In this document: piece after piece, positions 14,413 through 22,680 of the stretch
How positions within the stretch are numbered: the stretch's first letter is position 1
How the letters are laid out: every line of letters begins with the position of its first letter
DNA from: CAYGZA01 sp964354135
GTDB lineage: Bacteria; Planctomycetota; Planctomycetia; Pirellulales; Thermoguttaceae
Reading direction: 5' to 3'
Assembly: GCA_964354135.1 (NCBI GenBank)
Contig: CAYGZA010000012.1
Location: 1 to 45,045, forward strand
DNA: 45,045 nucleotides
Notes under the pieces: model-generated
Told to the model about the DNA's origin: nothing
The model's input: only the letters and a program-made list of their open reading frames with translations
The model's database searches: none
Program-made: the position numbers and the translations under genes

Positions 14413-16478
14413 AACGCACCCTGACCACCTGTCCGTACTGTGGCACCGGCTGCCGATTCTATCTGCTGGCCGACGACGCCGGCCGGCTGGTCGGCGTCGA
14501 GCCAAGCAGCGAGCACCCGGTAGCCAAGGGCCAACTCTGCGTCAAGGGGTGGAACTCCTTCGAGTTCGTCAACCACCCGGACCGGCTCACCGAGCCGATG
14601 ATCCGCCGCCGCGGGCGCCTCGAGCCGGCCTCCTGGGACGAGGCCCTCGAACTGACCGTCGCGCGGCTCAAGACGATTCAACAACGGCACGGGCCCGATG
14701 CGATCGCCTTTTTCTCTTCGGCCAAGACAACGAACGAAGAGAACTACCTCATGATGAAGCTCGCCCGGGCCGCGTTCAAGACGAACAATGTCGATCACTG
14801 CGCCCGGCTCTGCCACGCGGCCACGGTCACGGGGCTGGCCGCGACCTTCGGCTCGGGGGCCATGACCAATTCCATCTCTTGCACGGAGCAGTCCGACTGC
14901 ATTTTCGTGATCGGGTCGAATACCACCGAGCAGCACCCGATGATCGGCACGCGAATCCTCCGTAGCGTGGTGGAAAAAGGGGCAAAGCTCATCGTCGCCG
15001 ACAATCGCACGATCCGGCTCGCCCGCTTCGCCCACGTCCACCTCCGGCACCGCAACGGCACGGACGTGGCGCTGTTGAACGCGATGATGCACGTCATCGT
15101 CCGCGAGGGGCTGGAAAACAAGGAGTTCGTCGCCCAGCGCACCGAGAACTACGAGGAGCTCAAGCGAGTCGTCGCCGAGTACCCGCCCGAGAAAGCGGCC
15201 CGGATCTGCGGCGTCCCCGCTCAAGAGATTCTCGACGCCGCGCGCACCTTCGCCCGGGCCGAGCGCGCGATGATCGTCTATTCGATGGGCATCACCCAGC
15301 ACACGCACGGCGTGGACAACGTCCGCTCGTGCGCCAACCTGGCGATGCTCACCGGCAGCGTCGGGCGCCCGGGCACCGGCGTCAATCCCCTTCGCGGCCA
15401 GAACAACGTCCAGGGCGCCTGCGACATGGGGGCGCTTCCCAACGTGCTGTCGGGCTATCAGAAAGTGACCGACCCCGCCGTGCGCCGGAAGTTCGCAGAG
15501 GCATGGGGCGTGGAGAGCCTGCCGGCCGAGGTCGGCTACGCGGTCACGACGGCAATCGACGCAGCGGCCGAAGGGCGACTCAAGGGGCTTCTCGTGATGG
15601 GCGAAAACCCCATGCTCTCCGAGCCGGACCAGAGCCTTGTGCGCCGCGCCCTGGAAAACCTGGACTTTTTGGCGGTTGTGGACATCTTTCCGACGGCCAC
15701 CACCGGGCTGGCCCACGTGGTCCTCCCGGCGGCCTCCTACGCCGAGAAGGACGGCACCTTCACCTCCACGGAGCGCCGCGTGCAACGCGTTCGCAAGGCC
15801 GTCGAGCCGATCGGCCGCAGCAAGCCCGATTGGCGGATCCTCTGCGAGCTGGCCGCCTGCGCCGGGTACTCCGGCATGAAGTGCGCGTCGCCCAAGGAGA
15901 TCATGGACGAAATCGCCGCGCTGACTCCCTCTTACGGCGGCATCTCGTATGAGCGCCTGGCCCCCCACGGGCTTCAGTGGCCTTGTCCGAGCCGCGACCA
16001 TCCGGGCACGCCGATCTTGCACACGGCGGCTTTCACCCGCGGCCGGGGCCTGTTTGCTCCGGCCCACTACAGGCCGTCGGTCGAGCTGCCCGACGCCGAG
16101 TACCCGTTCATCCTCTCGACGGGCCGCTGCTACTGGCATTTCCACACCGGCACGATGACGCGGCGGTCGCGACTCCTGGCCCGCGAGGAGCCGGACCCTT
16201 ACGTCGAGATCAACCCGGCCGACGCTCGCCGGCTCCGGATCGCCGACAGGCAGTGGGTGGCGGTGGCCACGCGGCGCGGCGAGGTGAAGGCACGGGCTCG
16301 CGTGACCGAGGGAGTGATCGCGGGGGTCCTGTTCATGCCTTTCCATTTCGAGGAAGGCCCGGCGAACGCCCTGACCATCCACGCCCTGGACCCGGAATGC
16401 CAGATTCCCGAGTTCAAAGTGTGTGCCGCCCGCGTTACCAGCACCCAGCGTGCGTCCCATGAAAGCTGTGACCTCTGA
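14409..16478 (+). CDS. fdhA: Formate dehydrogenase catalytic subunit (molybdopterin, cysteine type)
   Basis: A 689-residue molybdopterin oxidoreductase of formate dehydrogenase type, oxidising formate or reducing CO2. It has an N-terminal [4Fe-4S] motif (CPYCGTGC...C44), the active-site segment CARLCHAATVTGL with a cysteine (C135, codon TGC at 14811) where many enzymes carry selenocysteine, followed by H136, and a C-terminal cofactor-binding domain beginning near YPFILSTGRCYWHFHTGTMTRRS. No Tat signal is present, so it is cytoplasmic. The GTG start overlaps the previous stop. Its place in a hydrogenase/Hdr operon with CODH/ACS genes nearby suggests the first step of the methyl branch (CO2 to formate), or formate as an electron source. 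Confidence 0.88.
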   Translation: MKRTLTTCPYCGTGCRFYLLADDAGRLVGVEPSSEHPVAKGQLCVKGWNSFEFVNHPDRLTEPMIRRRGRLEPASWDEALELTVARLKTIQQRHGPDAIAFFSSAKTTNEENYLMMKLARAAFKTNNVDHCARLCHAATVTGLAATFGSGAMTNSISCTEQSDCIFVIGSNTTEQHPMIGTRILRSVVEKGAKLIVADNRTIRLARFAHVHLRHRNGTDVALLNAMMHVIVREGLENKEFVAQRTENYEELKRVVAEYPPEKAARICGVPAQEILDAARTFARAERAMIVYSMGITQHTHGVDNVRSCANLAMLTGSVGRPGTGVNPLRGQNNVQGACDMGALPNVLSGYQKVTDPAVRRKFAEAWGVESLPAEVGYAVTTAIDAAAEGRLKGLLVMGENPMLSEPDQSLVRRALENLDFLAVVDIFPTATTGLAHVVLPAASYAEKDGTFTSTERRVQRVRKAVEPIGRSKPDWRILCELAACAGYSGMKCASPKEIMDEIAALTPSYGGISYERLAPHGLQWPCPSRDHPGTPILHTAAFTRGRGLFAPAHYRPSVELPDAEYPFILSTGRCYWHFHTGTMTRRSRLLAREEPDPYVEINPADARRLRIADRQWVAVATRRGEVKARARVTEGVIAGVLFMPFHFEEGPANALTIHALDPECQIPEFKVCAARVTSTQRASHESCDL

Positions 16479-17436
16479 GGAGTTCGAAGAGTTCCTCCGC
16501 TCGCTGGCGTCGGAGTACGACGTGCGCGCGCCCGTCGCCTTGGAGGACGGCACGCGGACCCTCGGACGCCTGGACGAAGGCCCCTTGGCGCTGGCCGGCG
16601 GGCCGCTGCCGGGCAAGCCCACCTCTGTCTTCTTTCCTCAGCTTGAAAAGGAGCTCGCTTATTGCGAGGGCAGGGTCCAAACTCGGCCGGCCGCGGAGAA
16701 ACCGCTTCTGGTCGTGGGCCTCACGGCGGAGGACGCGGATTGCCTGGAGTTTATCGACCGCTTTTTCGGCACGGGATTCTGCGACGACGTTTACTTTGGC
16801 AAACGGAGCGGCTCGGTCGTCGTGGTGGTTGCCGGCCGCGCGGGCCACGGCGGCGAGTTTCTCAGGATCGCCGGCGGCAAGTGCGACTTCGAGCTGGTCG
16901 CCGGCGGGACCGGTTTCGTGGTGGTCGCGTACAGCGAAGCGGGCCGGCGGCTGTGCGAAAGACTGCCCCCCGGGCGCGAAGCCTCCCTGGATGAACTCCG
17001 CGCTCAGTCGGACGCCTTAAGCGACGAATTCGCTCAACTGGTCCTCCGCGCCTCGCAGCTCCTCCGCGACGGAAAAGTCCCGGACGCTTTTTGGGACCGG
17101 ATCGCCGATCGCTGCATCGCCTGCACCGCGTGCAATCTCGCCTGCCCCACCTGCACGTGTTTCGACGTCTACGACTGGAAGTGTGGGCGGGTCGTCGATC
17201 GGCAGCGAATCTGGGATTCCTGCCAGTTGGGCGGCTTCATGCGCGAGGCGAGCGGCCACAACCCCCTGGGAACGGAGGCCCTGCGCACCCGGCGCCGCAT
17301 TCACCACAAGCTCGTGGCCGACCCGGAACGCTGGGGCGTTATCACCTGCTTCCTCTGCGGTCGCTGCGATAAGGTCTGCCCCACCGGAATCGGCATGCGC
17401 CGGGTCGCGCGCGAGATCGTCCACCGCTTCGGGTAA
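16459..17436 (+). CDS. 4Fe-4S dicluster protein (AsrA/hydrogenase beta-subunit-like)
   Basis: A 325-residue protein. The C-terminal third has two [4Fe-4S] motifs, CIACTACNLACPTC and CFLCGRCDKVCP, typical of the anaerobic sulfite reductase A / HydB family; the N-terminal two thirds match the poorly characterised domain of that family. The ATG at 16459 is preferred over an upstream one inside fdhA because homology starts at MKAVTSEEFEEFL. It overlaps the fdhA end by 20 nt. With the AsrB-like reductase at 13561 it would form an electron-transfer pair flanking the formate dehydrogenase subunit. No asrC (sulfite reductase) gene is present, so sulfite reduction is unlikely. Confidence 0.8.
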   Translation: MKAVTSEEFEEFLRSLASEYDVRAPVALEDGTRTLGRLDEGPLALAGGPLPGKPTSVFFPQLEKELAYCEGRVQTRPAAEKPLLVVGLTAEDADCLEFIDRFFGTGFCDDVYFGKRSGSVVVVVAGRAGHGGEFLRIAGGKCDFELVAGGTGFVVVAYSEAGRRLCERLPPGREASLDELRAQSDALSDEFAQLVLRASQLLRDGKVPDAFWDRIADRCIACTACNLACPTCTCFDVYDWKCGRVVDRQRIWDSCQLGGFMREASGHNPLGTEALRTRRRIHHKLVADPERWGVITCFLCGRCDKVCPTGIGMRRVAREIVHRFG

Positions 17437-17454
17437 TGCCCGGTCGGCAACCGG

Positions 17455-17475
17455 CCGCCGTCGTTCAAGCGGCGG
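17455..17475. terminator. Possible bidirectional hairpin between convergent genes
   Basis: CCGCCG and CGGCGG (6-bp arms, 9-nt loop) lie between the stop of the AsrA-like gene (17436) and the stop of the convergent DUF3786 gene (17492). No U-rich tail is present, so this is a weak terminator call. Confidence 0.22.
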
Positions 17476-17491
17476 GGCGTCACTCGGCGTC

Positions 17492-18100
17492 CTAGAACGG
17501 CCGGCCGCACAACCGCGATACCAGCCGCTCCGAGAGCACGACGACGTCTTCGGCGCAGAAGTAGGACTCAATGTTGGCCGGCAAGAGCAGCGTGGCGGAA
17601 GGCGGGAACTCCTCGTCGGCTGCGTACCAGATCAGCCGCATCGACAAGCGAGGGAACACGGCGAAATCGAAGGCGGCGTCGCCGCCGAGGGCTCTGAGTC
17701 CGCCCAGGGCCGCGGCGCTGACGCGGAGCTGCTCGCGGTCCCGGCCCACCGCGCTGCACAACCTCGTGACCGTGCGCTCCTCGTACACGCCGGCGTACGA
17801 TCGCGCCGTCGGGAGATCGGCGAAGGTCACTTCCGGCGCCAGCGGCTCGGGCCGCGAGCCGACCGCCAGGTAGTGGAGCGCGAGAATCCGCCAGTGCGGA
17901 CCGACTTGCCGGCCGGAGGAGGACGCCGCGACGCGGCGCGACGGCGGGTCCACCTCGAACGCATCGTCGAGGACCGGAAGACGCCAAGCGGACCCGGCGG
18001 GCTCGGCGCCCAGCCAGCGGATCTGCTCATCCGTCTGGCGGCGCAGGGCCTCGAAGGCCGTCTCGGTCACCTGGTGGAGGTTCTTCTGGGGCGAAAGCAT
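17492..18100 (-). CDS. DUF3786-domain protein
   Basis: A 202-residue soluble protein recognised as DUF3786 by its overall pattern, including RILALHYLAVGS in the middle and FPRLSMRLIWYAADEEFPPSATLLLPANIE towards the C terminus. Proteins of this family are common beside CODH, corrinoid and other anaerobic C1 genes; their function is unknown. The ATG at 18100 has a strong AGGAGAGG sequence about 8 nt upstream. Its first 74 nt overlap the end of the HD-fold gene, so the two are likely one transcript. The pair lies between the two large operons, on the opposite strand. Confidence 0.72.
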   Translation of the reverse strand: MLSPQKNLHQVTETAFEALRRQTDEQIRWLGAEPAGSAWRLPVLDDAFEVDPPSRRVAASSSGRQVGPHWRILALHYLAVGSRPEPLAPEVTFADLPTARSYAGVYEERTVTRLCSAVGRDREQLRVSAAALGGLRALGGDAAFDFAVFPRLSMRLIWYAADEEFPPSATLLLPANIESYFCAEDVVVLSERLVSRLCGRPF

Positions 18101-18794
18101 GGCGGGCCCTCTCCTTGGCCGTTTCGGTTTTCAACTGCTGCCGGATAATCGTCTCCAGTTTACCGCGTTCCCCCGCCAGGCCGGACGCTGCGAGTCCGGC
18201 CAAGGCGTCGGCATCGTGGACGATCTTGAATTCGATCGTATCGATCTCCTCGCCTCCCTGGCACCCCGCAAGAATGCGGCAGACGTGCTGGGTGGTGGCC
18301 TCGTCGGCCCCGATCTCCCCGAGGATCTGCCTCGCTTTCGCCGGGCCCATGCCTGGCGCCGTCGCTTCAAGGCCCGGCCCGGGAAGGCCGGCCTCCAGCA
18401 GCAGGGCCGCGGCGAGCACGACCCGGGGGTCGCCTCCTTCCTTCGCCGCCAGCCCTTTGGCGTGCTGGAAGACCGCCAGGGCACGGGCAATCCGGCTCGG
18501 CTCCCCCTGGAATTCGTCCTTGATCGCCTGGATCAAGCGGCCGGCCAGGGCCCCTTCGCCCGACCCGGGCGGCAACCGGCGGTCGGGCACAATTCCGAGA
18601 CACTGCTCGGCCAGAGAGCACCAGGTGGCGCAGCCGAAATCGATCCCCGGATTCGGGAACCTGTGTCCGCACTTCCGGCAACGGCCCCGGCTCTCGTCCT
18701 TGAACAGCTCCACGGCGGCGCCGCACTCGGGGCAGGGCACTTCAAATGCCACTTCGCCGGTCCAATACCTCGCGTCCTGACCCGGGCATCTCAT
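18027..18794 (-). CDS. Zinc-ribbon/HD-fold protein with a degenerate HD dyad
   Basis: A 255-residue protein. The N-terminal part carries a zinc-ribbon-like CPEC...CRKC motif (residues 20-43) and a further cysteine segment (GCATWCSLAEQC). The rest resembles an HD-domain phosphohydrolase: QHAK holds the first histidine, but the expected LLHDIG reads LLLEAG, and the next histidine pair is also missing (ILAGCQ); only the last metal ligand region, HDAD, remains. Phosphohydrolase activity is therefore doubtful, and a regulatory or binding role is possible. A GGAGAGG sequence precedes the ATG. It is the first gene of a two-gene unit with DUF3786. Confidence 0.7.
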   Translation of the reverse strand: MRCPGQDARYWTGEVAFEVPCPECGAAVELFKDESRGRCRKCGHRFPNPGIDFGCATWCSLAEQCLGIVPDRRLPPGSGEGALAGRLIQAIKDEFQGEPSRIARALAVFQHAKGLAAKEGGDPRVVLAAALLLEAGLPGPGLEATAPGMGPAKARQILGEIGADEATTQHVCRILAGCQGGEEIDTIEFKIVHDADALAGLAASGLAGERGKLETIIRQQLKTETAKERARHAFAPEEPPPGDRDGLRGPAPPDG

Positions 18795-18838
18795 CTGTCC
18801 TCTCCGTCGTGCGGTTTTATGCTACCTGAACTTGCGTA

Positions 18839-18866
18839 ATTATAGGAATCCCTAGTCAAGCGTCAG
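18839..18866 (-). promoter_or_regulatory. Possible promoter of the HD-fold/DUF3786 unit
   Basis: On the minus strand, CTGACG (18866-18861) and a perfect TATAAT (18844-18839) are separated by 16 nt, about 45 nt upstream of the HD-fold gene start. The -10 is excellent for so GC-rich a region; the -35 matches 4 of 6. Confidence 0.45.
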
Positions 18867-19070
18867 GCCGATTTTCCCGCATGCGACGCCTCCTCCGTTA
18901 GCGGGGTGCGGGGCGGTGATTTCGCGCGTCGGCTTCGCAAAAGCCGGGCTTCAAGCCGCAAGAGAGCGAATCCCAGCACGATTCCGCCTGCCGCAGCCGC
19001 TTTACCGGACACTAATCGCCGCGATGAGTATGTTGCCCATTTTACACTTGATTGCCGGTTTTGCGGACGC

Positions 19071-19100
19071 TTGACGGGTGCCGTCGCCTGCTTGTATCCT
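19071..19100 (+). promoter_or_regulatory. Possible promoter of the CODH/ACS operon
   Basis: TTGACG (19071-19076) and TATCCT (19095-19100) with an 18-nt spacer. A second -10-like TATACT at 19137-19142 lacks a good -35. Either would give a leader of 80-125 nt that includes the hairpin at 19183. Confidence 0.3.
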
Positions 19101-19182
19101 GTCTTCTACGGTGTGTTTTCTTCGGGGGGATTCGGCTATACTATGCCTTCGGCGAGCACGCCATGACCTTCGGAAGTGCGAC

Positions 19183-19200
19183 ATCCTCCACGAGGAGGAT
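19183..19200 (+). promoter_or_regulatory. Leader hairpin with a ribosome-binding-like arm
   Basis: Perfect 7-bp inverted repeat ATCCTCC-ACGA-GGAGGAT, 27 nt upstream of the cooC ATG. The right arm is itself a strong Shine-Dalgarno-like sequence that would be sequestered in the stem, and a start would be expected closer to it than 19227. Possible translational control; no start codon for a leader peptide was confirmed. Confidence 0.35.
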
Positions 19201-19226
19201 TTAAGGGTTCAGCACCACGGATCAGG

Positions 19227-20018
19227 ATGAAATTGGCAATTGTCGGCAAGGGGGGCGCAGGCAAGACGACTCTGGCTGCGGCTCTGGCAAGGTGGTTGGC
19301 CAAGGCGGGGCGGCCGGTCGTCGCCGTCGATGCAGACCCGGACGGTAATCTCGCCGCGGCGCTCGGCGTTGCGGAAGGTTGCCTCCCCCAGCCCATCGCC
19401 CAAATGCGGGACCTCATCCTGGAGCGCACCGGCGCCACCGACGAGGGCGCCGGGTTGATGTTCCGATTGAATCCCGAGGTGGACGACCTTCCGGAGCGCT
19501 TCTCGGTCGATGCCCGAGGAGTGAGGCTCCTGGTGCTCGGCACCGTGGAATCCGGCGGCAAAGGGTGCATGTGCCCGGAAGGCGCCGTCTTGAAGAGCCT
19601 CATGCAGCACCTCTTGCTCCGGGTCGCCGACGACGTGATCCTGGACATGGAGGCCGGACTGGAGCACGTGGGCCGGGCTTCCGCCCGCGGCGTCGACGCC
19701 ATGCTCGCCGTCGTCGAACCGGGCATGAGGAGCGTTCAAACGGCCACGCGGATTCGCAAGCTCGCCGGAGACATCGGCATCCAGGCGACGTTCGTCGTGG
19801 CCAACAAGGTCAGGCGGCCCGACGAGCTCGCGACGATCGAGGCGGCGTTGGCCGGCCAGACCGTCCTCGGCGTCCTTCCTTATTGTGCCGAGTTGGCCCG
19901 CGCCGATCTGGAGGGCCGTCCGGTGGAGCTGCAAGACCCGGCGTTTGCCGGGGCCGTCCACCGGATCGGGGAGGCCGTGGAGAAACTGTTGAGCGGCCGG
20001 CAGATCGCCGCGGGATGA
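19227..20018 (+). CDS. cooC: CODH nickel-insertion ATPase CooC (first copy)
   Basis: A 263-residue MinD/CooC-type P-loop ATPase that helps mature the Ni-containing C-cluster of CO dehydrogenase. It starts MKLAIVGKGGAGKTT (deviant Walker A), has AVDADPDGN next, and carries the metal-binding CxC motif in GGKGCMCPEG near residue 114. The ATG at 19227 is chosen because the family begins with this segment. It is followed at 70 nt by the CODH gene, its expected client. A second CooC-like protein is encoded at 33845. Confidence 0.92.
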   Translation: MKLAIVGKGGAGKTTLAAALARWLAKAGRPVVAVDADPDGNLAAALGVAEGCLPQPIAQMRDLILERTGATDEGAGLMFRLNPEVDDLPERFSVDARGVRLLVLGTVESGGKGCMCPEGAVLKSLMQHLLLRVADDVILDMEAGLEHVGRASARGVDAMLAVVEPGMRSVQTATRIRKLAGDIGIQATFVVANKVRRPDELATIEAALAGQTVLGVLPYCAELARADLEGRPVELQDPAFAGAVHRIGEAVEKLLSGRQIAAG

Positions 20019-20088
20019 CCGCCGCGGCGTGGATTTGACGCAATCTGTTTTCGGTCGCCGGTGACATGAGTCCTGAAAGGAGACCGCT

Positions 20089-22080
20089 ATGAGTGAGCCG
20101 AGGCGGCGTTCGGTGGACGCAGCCGCGCTGCAGATGCTGGAGCTTGCCGGGAAGACCGGCGTGCCGACGGCGTGGGATCGCCTGGAATCCCAGGAGCCGC
20201 AGTGCGGCTTCGGGAAGCTGGGCATTTGCTGCCGCAATTGCTTCATGGGACCCTGCCGGATCGACCCGTTCGGCGACGGCGCCCAGGAGGGCATCTGCGG
20301 CGCCACGGCGGAGACCATCGTCGCGCGGAACCTGTTGCGGCACATCTGCTCGGGGACGGCCGCCCACTCGGACCACGCCCGCGACCTGCTCCACGCTCTG
20401 CTCTTGGCCTCGGAGGGCTCCTCCGACGCGTACCAGATCAAAGGCCGCCGCAAGCTGCACAAGCTCGCCGAAGAATATGAAATCCCGCGGGAAGGTCGCT
20501 CCGACGCCGAGGTGGCCGGGGACCTCGCGCGCCTCTTGCTGGCCGAATTCGGCAGGCAGCACGGCGATCTTCTCAACAACCGCCGGGCCCCCGAGCAGCA
20601 GCAGAAGAACTGGGCGGCGGCAGGGGCCGTCCCTCGGGGCATCGACCGCGAGGTAGTCACGGGCCTGCACGCCACGCACGTGGGCGCCGACAACGATCCG
20701 GTGCACATCTTGAACACCGCCGTGCGGACCGCGCTGGCCGACGGTTGGGGGGGCTCGATGATCGCTACCGACGTGTCGGACATCCTTTTCGGCGAGCCCC
20801 ACCCGCTGCGGTCCCGCGTCAACCTCGGCGTGCTCAAGGCCGACGAAGTGAACGTCCTCGTCCACGGGCATGAGCCGACGCTCTCCGACGTGATCGTGGC
20901 CGCCGCGCGCGATCCCGAGATGCTGGCCGAGGCTCGGGCCAAAGGCGCGAAAGGGATCAACCTGGCCGGCATCTGCTGCACGGCGAACGAGATCCTGATG
21001 CGTCACGGGGTGCCCATTGCGGGCAACTTCCTCCATCAGGAGCTTGCCATCATGACCGGGGTCGTCGACGTGATGCTGGTCGACATCCAGTGCGTCTTCC
21101 CCGCGCTGACCAGGCTTCAGGAGTGCTTCCACACGAAGGTGGTTTCCACCAGCGGCAAAGCGAAGTTCCCCGGAGCCACGCACATCGAGTTTCATGAAGA
21201 GCAGGCGATGGAAACCGCCAAGAAGATCATCCGCGTGGCCATCGACAATTTCGGCCGCCGGGATCCTGCCAAGGTGAACATCCCGAAGCAGCAGGAGCCG
21301 CTGATTGCGGGGTTTACGACCGAAGTGGTTTTCGAGATCCTCGGCGGCAGATACCGGCCGAGCTTCCGGCCGCTGAACGACGCCATCCAAATCGGCCGCG
21401 TCCGCGGTTTGGCCGGTGTGGTGGGCTGCAACAACCCCAAGATCCCCCAGGACGAAAGCCATCTGGCGATGGTCAAGGAACTCATCCGCAACGACGTGCT
21501 GGTCGTCCAGACCGGCTGCAGCGCGATCGCCTGCGGCAAGGCGGGCCTGCTCGCTCCCGAGATGGCCCGGCGGGGCGCGGGCAAGGGGCTCGAGGAGACG
21601 TGCCGTGCGGTGGGCATCCCGCCGGTGCTGCACATCGGAAGCTGCGTGGACAACTCGCGGATTCTGACCGCCTGCGCCGCGATCGTCAAAGAGGGCGGCC
21701 TGGGCGATTCCTTCGACAAGCTGCCGGTGGCCGGCGCCGCCCCCGAGTGGATGAGCGAGAAGGCCATTGCCATCGGCATGTATTTCGTGGCCAGCGGGAT
21801 CTTCGTCGTCATCGGCCAGTCGCTTCCCGTGGAGGGAAGCCCGCTTGTCACGGACCTTCTCACGAAGGAGTTCGAGAAATCTTACGGCGCCACGTGGGCC
21901 TTCGAGCCCGACCCGATCGAGGCGGCGCACCGGATGATCGACCACATTGACCGCAAGCGCCGCGACCTGGGGCTGCCGCCGCCGATGTACGACGTCCCGT
22001 ACGCCCCGAAGACCGTCGAGAGCGAAGCCCCCCCGGCGCCCCAAGCGATGGCCGCCGCCGGGGCGGCCGCCGAGCGATAG
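20089..22080 (+). CDS. acsA: Anaerobic carbon monoxide dehydrogenase (AcsA/CooS)
   Basis: Ni-Fe-S enzyme interconverting CO2 and CO, 663 residues. The N-terminal cluster-binding segment is present (CGFGKLGICCRNC followed by MGPCRIDPFG). C-cluster ligand regions are visible: VHGHEP, GICCTANE, DIQCVFP, GCSAIACGKAG and HIGSCVDNSR. Length and position, upstream of acsB-acsC-acsD-acsE, fit the bacterial CODH that works with acetyl-CoA synthase; a stand-alone CooS cannot be excluded because two ferredoxins and a NuoEF module intervene before acsB. A short Ala/Pro-rich tail ends the protein. A GAAAGGAG sequence precedes the ATG. Confidence 0.94.
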   Translation: MSEPRRRSVDAAALQMLELAGKTGVPTAWDRLESQEPQCGFGKLGICCRNCFMGPCRIDPFGDGAQEGICGATAETIVARNLLRHICSGTAAHSDHARDLLHALLLASEGSSDAYQIKGRRKLHKLAEEYEIPREGRSDAEVAGDLARLLLAEFGRQHGDLLNNRRAPEQQQKNWAAAGAVPRGIDREVVTGLHATHVGADNDPVHILNTAVRTALADGWGGSMIATDVSDILFGEPHPLRSRVNLGVLKADEVNVLVHGHEPTLSDVIVAAARDPEMLAEARAKGAKGINLAGICCTANEILMRHGVPIAGNFLHQELAIMTGVVDVMLVDIQCVFPALTRLQECFHTKVVSTSGKAKFPGATHIEFHEEQAMETAKKIIRVAIDNFGRRDPAKVNIPKQQEPLIAGFTTEVVFEILGGRYRPSFRPLNDAIQIGRVRGLAGVVGCNNPKIPQDESHLAMVKELIRNDVLVVQTGCSAIACGKAGLLAPEMARRGAGKGLEETCRAVGIPPVLHIGSCVDNSRILTACAAIVKEGGLGDSFDKLPVAGAAPEWMSEKAIAIGMYFVASGIFVVIGQSLPVEGSPLVTDLLTKEFEKSYGATWAFEPDPIEAAHRMIDHIDRKRRDLGLPPPMYDVPYAPKTVESEAPPAPQAMAAAGAAAER

Positions 22081-22097
22081 GAAGGAGTCGACTTGCC

Positions 22098-22625
22098 GTG
22101 AAGCGCATCGTCGCCGATCCGAAGAGGTGCATGGCGTGCCGGGCGTGCGAGTTGGCCTGTGCCTTGGCGCACGCCGCGACGGACGACCTGGTGGAGGCGA
22201 TCCTCCAGCAGGTTGCCAAGCCCCGGATTTACATCGAGCCGGCCGGGAGTCTCGCCGTGCCGCTCCAGTGCCGGCACTGCGACGACGCCCCGTGCGTGCG
22301 CGTCTGCCCTTCGGGGGCGCTGTGGCGGGCCGGCGAGACGGGGATCGTCCGCGCCGACCAGGAGAAGTGCATCGGCTGCGCCTTCTGCGTGGAGGCCTGC
22401 CCGTTCGGGGTCATCCGGCTGGCGCGCCGCGTGCGGGCCGATGCGTCCGATAGCGGCGTGGCCGTCGTCAAGTGCGACCTGTGCGAGAAAAGGCAGGCCG
22501 CGGGGCTCCCGCCGGCGTGCGTCGCTTCGTGTCCGGTAAGGGCCCTTTCGTTCGAGGAGTTGGGGGAAAGCGCCAAGAGGATTCGCGCCGCGACGGCCGC
22601 GAAGGTCGCCGCCGACGGGAAGTGA
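22098..22625 (+). CDS. Four-cluster ferredoxin (CooF/HycB-like)
   Basis: A 175-residue electron carrier, probably the direct electron partner of the CO dehydrogenase. Four cysteine groups are visible: CMACRACELAC, CRHCDDAPCVRVCP, CIGCAFCVEACP and CDLCEKRQ...CVASCP, which matches the CooF/HycB/DMSO-reductase B-type ferredoxin fold. The GTG start at 22098 has GAAGGAG 10 nt upstream and lies 17 nt after acsA. No membrane hydrogenase genes (as in classical CO-oxidising operons) are nearby, so electrons probably go to the soluble carriers encoded next. Confidence 0.88.
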   Translation: MKRIVADPKRCMACRACELACALAHAATDDLVEAILQQVAKPRIYIEPAGSLAVPLQCRHCDDAPCVRVCPSGALWRAGETGIVRADQEKCIGCAFCVEACPFGVIRLARRVRADASDSGVAVVKCDLCEKRQAAGLPPACVASCPVRALSFEELGESAKRIRAATAAKVAADGK

Positions 22626-22680
22626 CGCCGGCCGGAATCGGCGGAGAACGATCCGCGCACCCGGATGGGGAGGACTTGAC

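Larger units (their letters stand above)
18795..19226. other. Divergent intergenic region between the HD-fold gene and cooC
   Basis: About 430 bp with no convincing gene. It is locally richer in A+T than its surroundings and holds divergent promoter candidates (18839-18866 minus, 19071-19100 plus), a single TACACTT half-site at 19043-19049 like the one in the hdr operon upstream region, an isolated TATACT at 19137-19142, and a hairpin at 19183-19200. It is the probable control region of the CODH/ACS operon. Confidence 0.5.

Noticed and set aside
14811..14816. Selenocysteine at the formate dehydrogenase active site
   Set aside because: The codon is TGC (cysteine), not TGA, and no SECIS-like hairpin is needed.
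16423..16458. Upstream ATG start for the AsrA-like gene
   Set aside because: The added 12 residues lie within the end of fdhA and do not resemble the family; the ATG at 16459 fits better.
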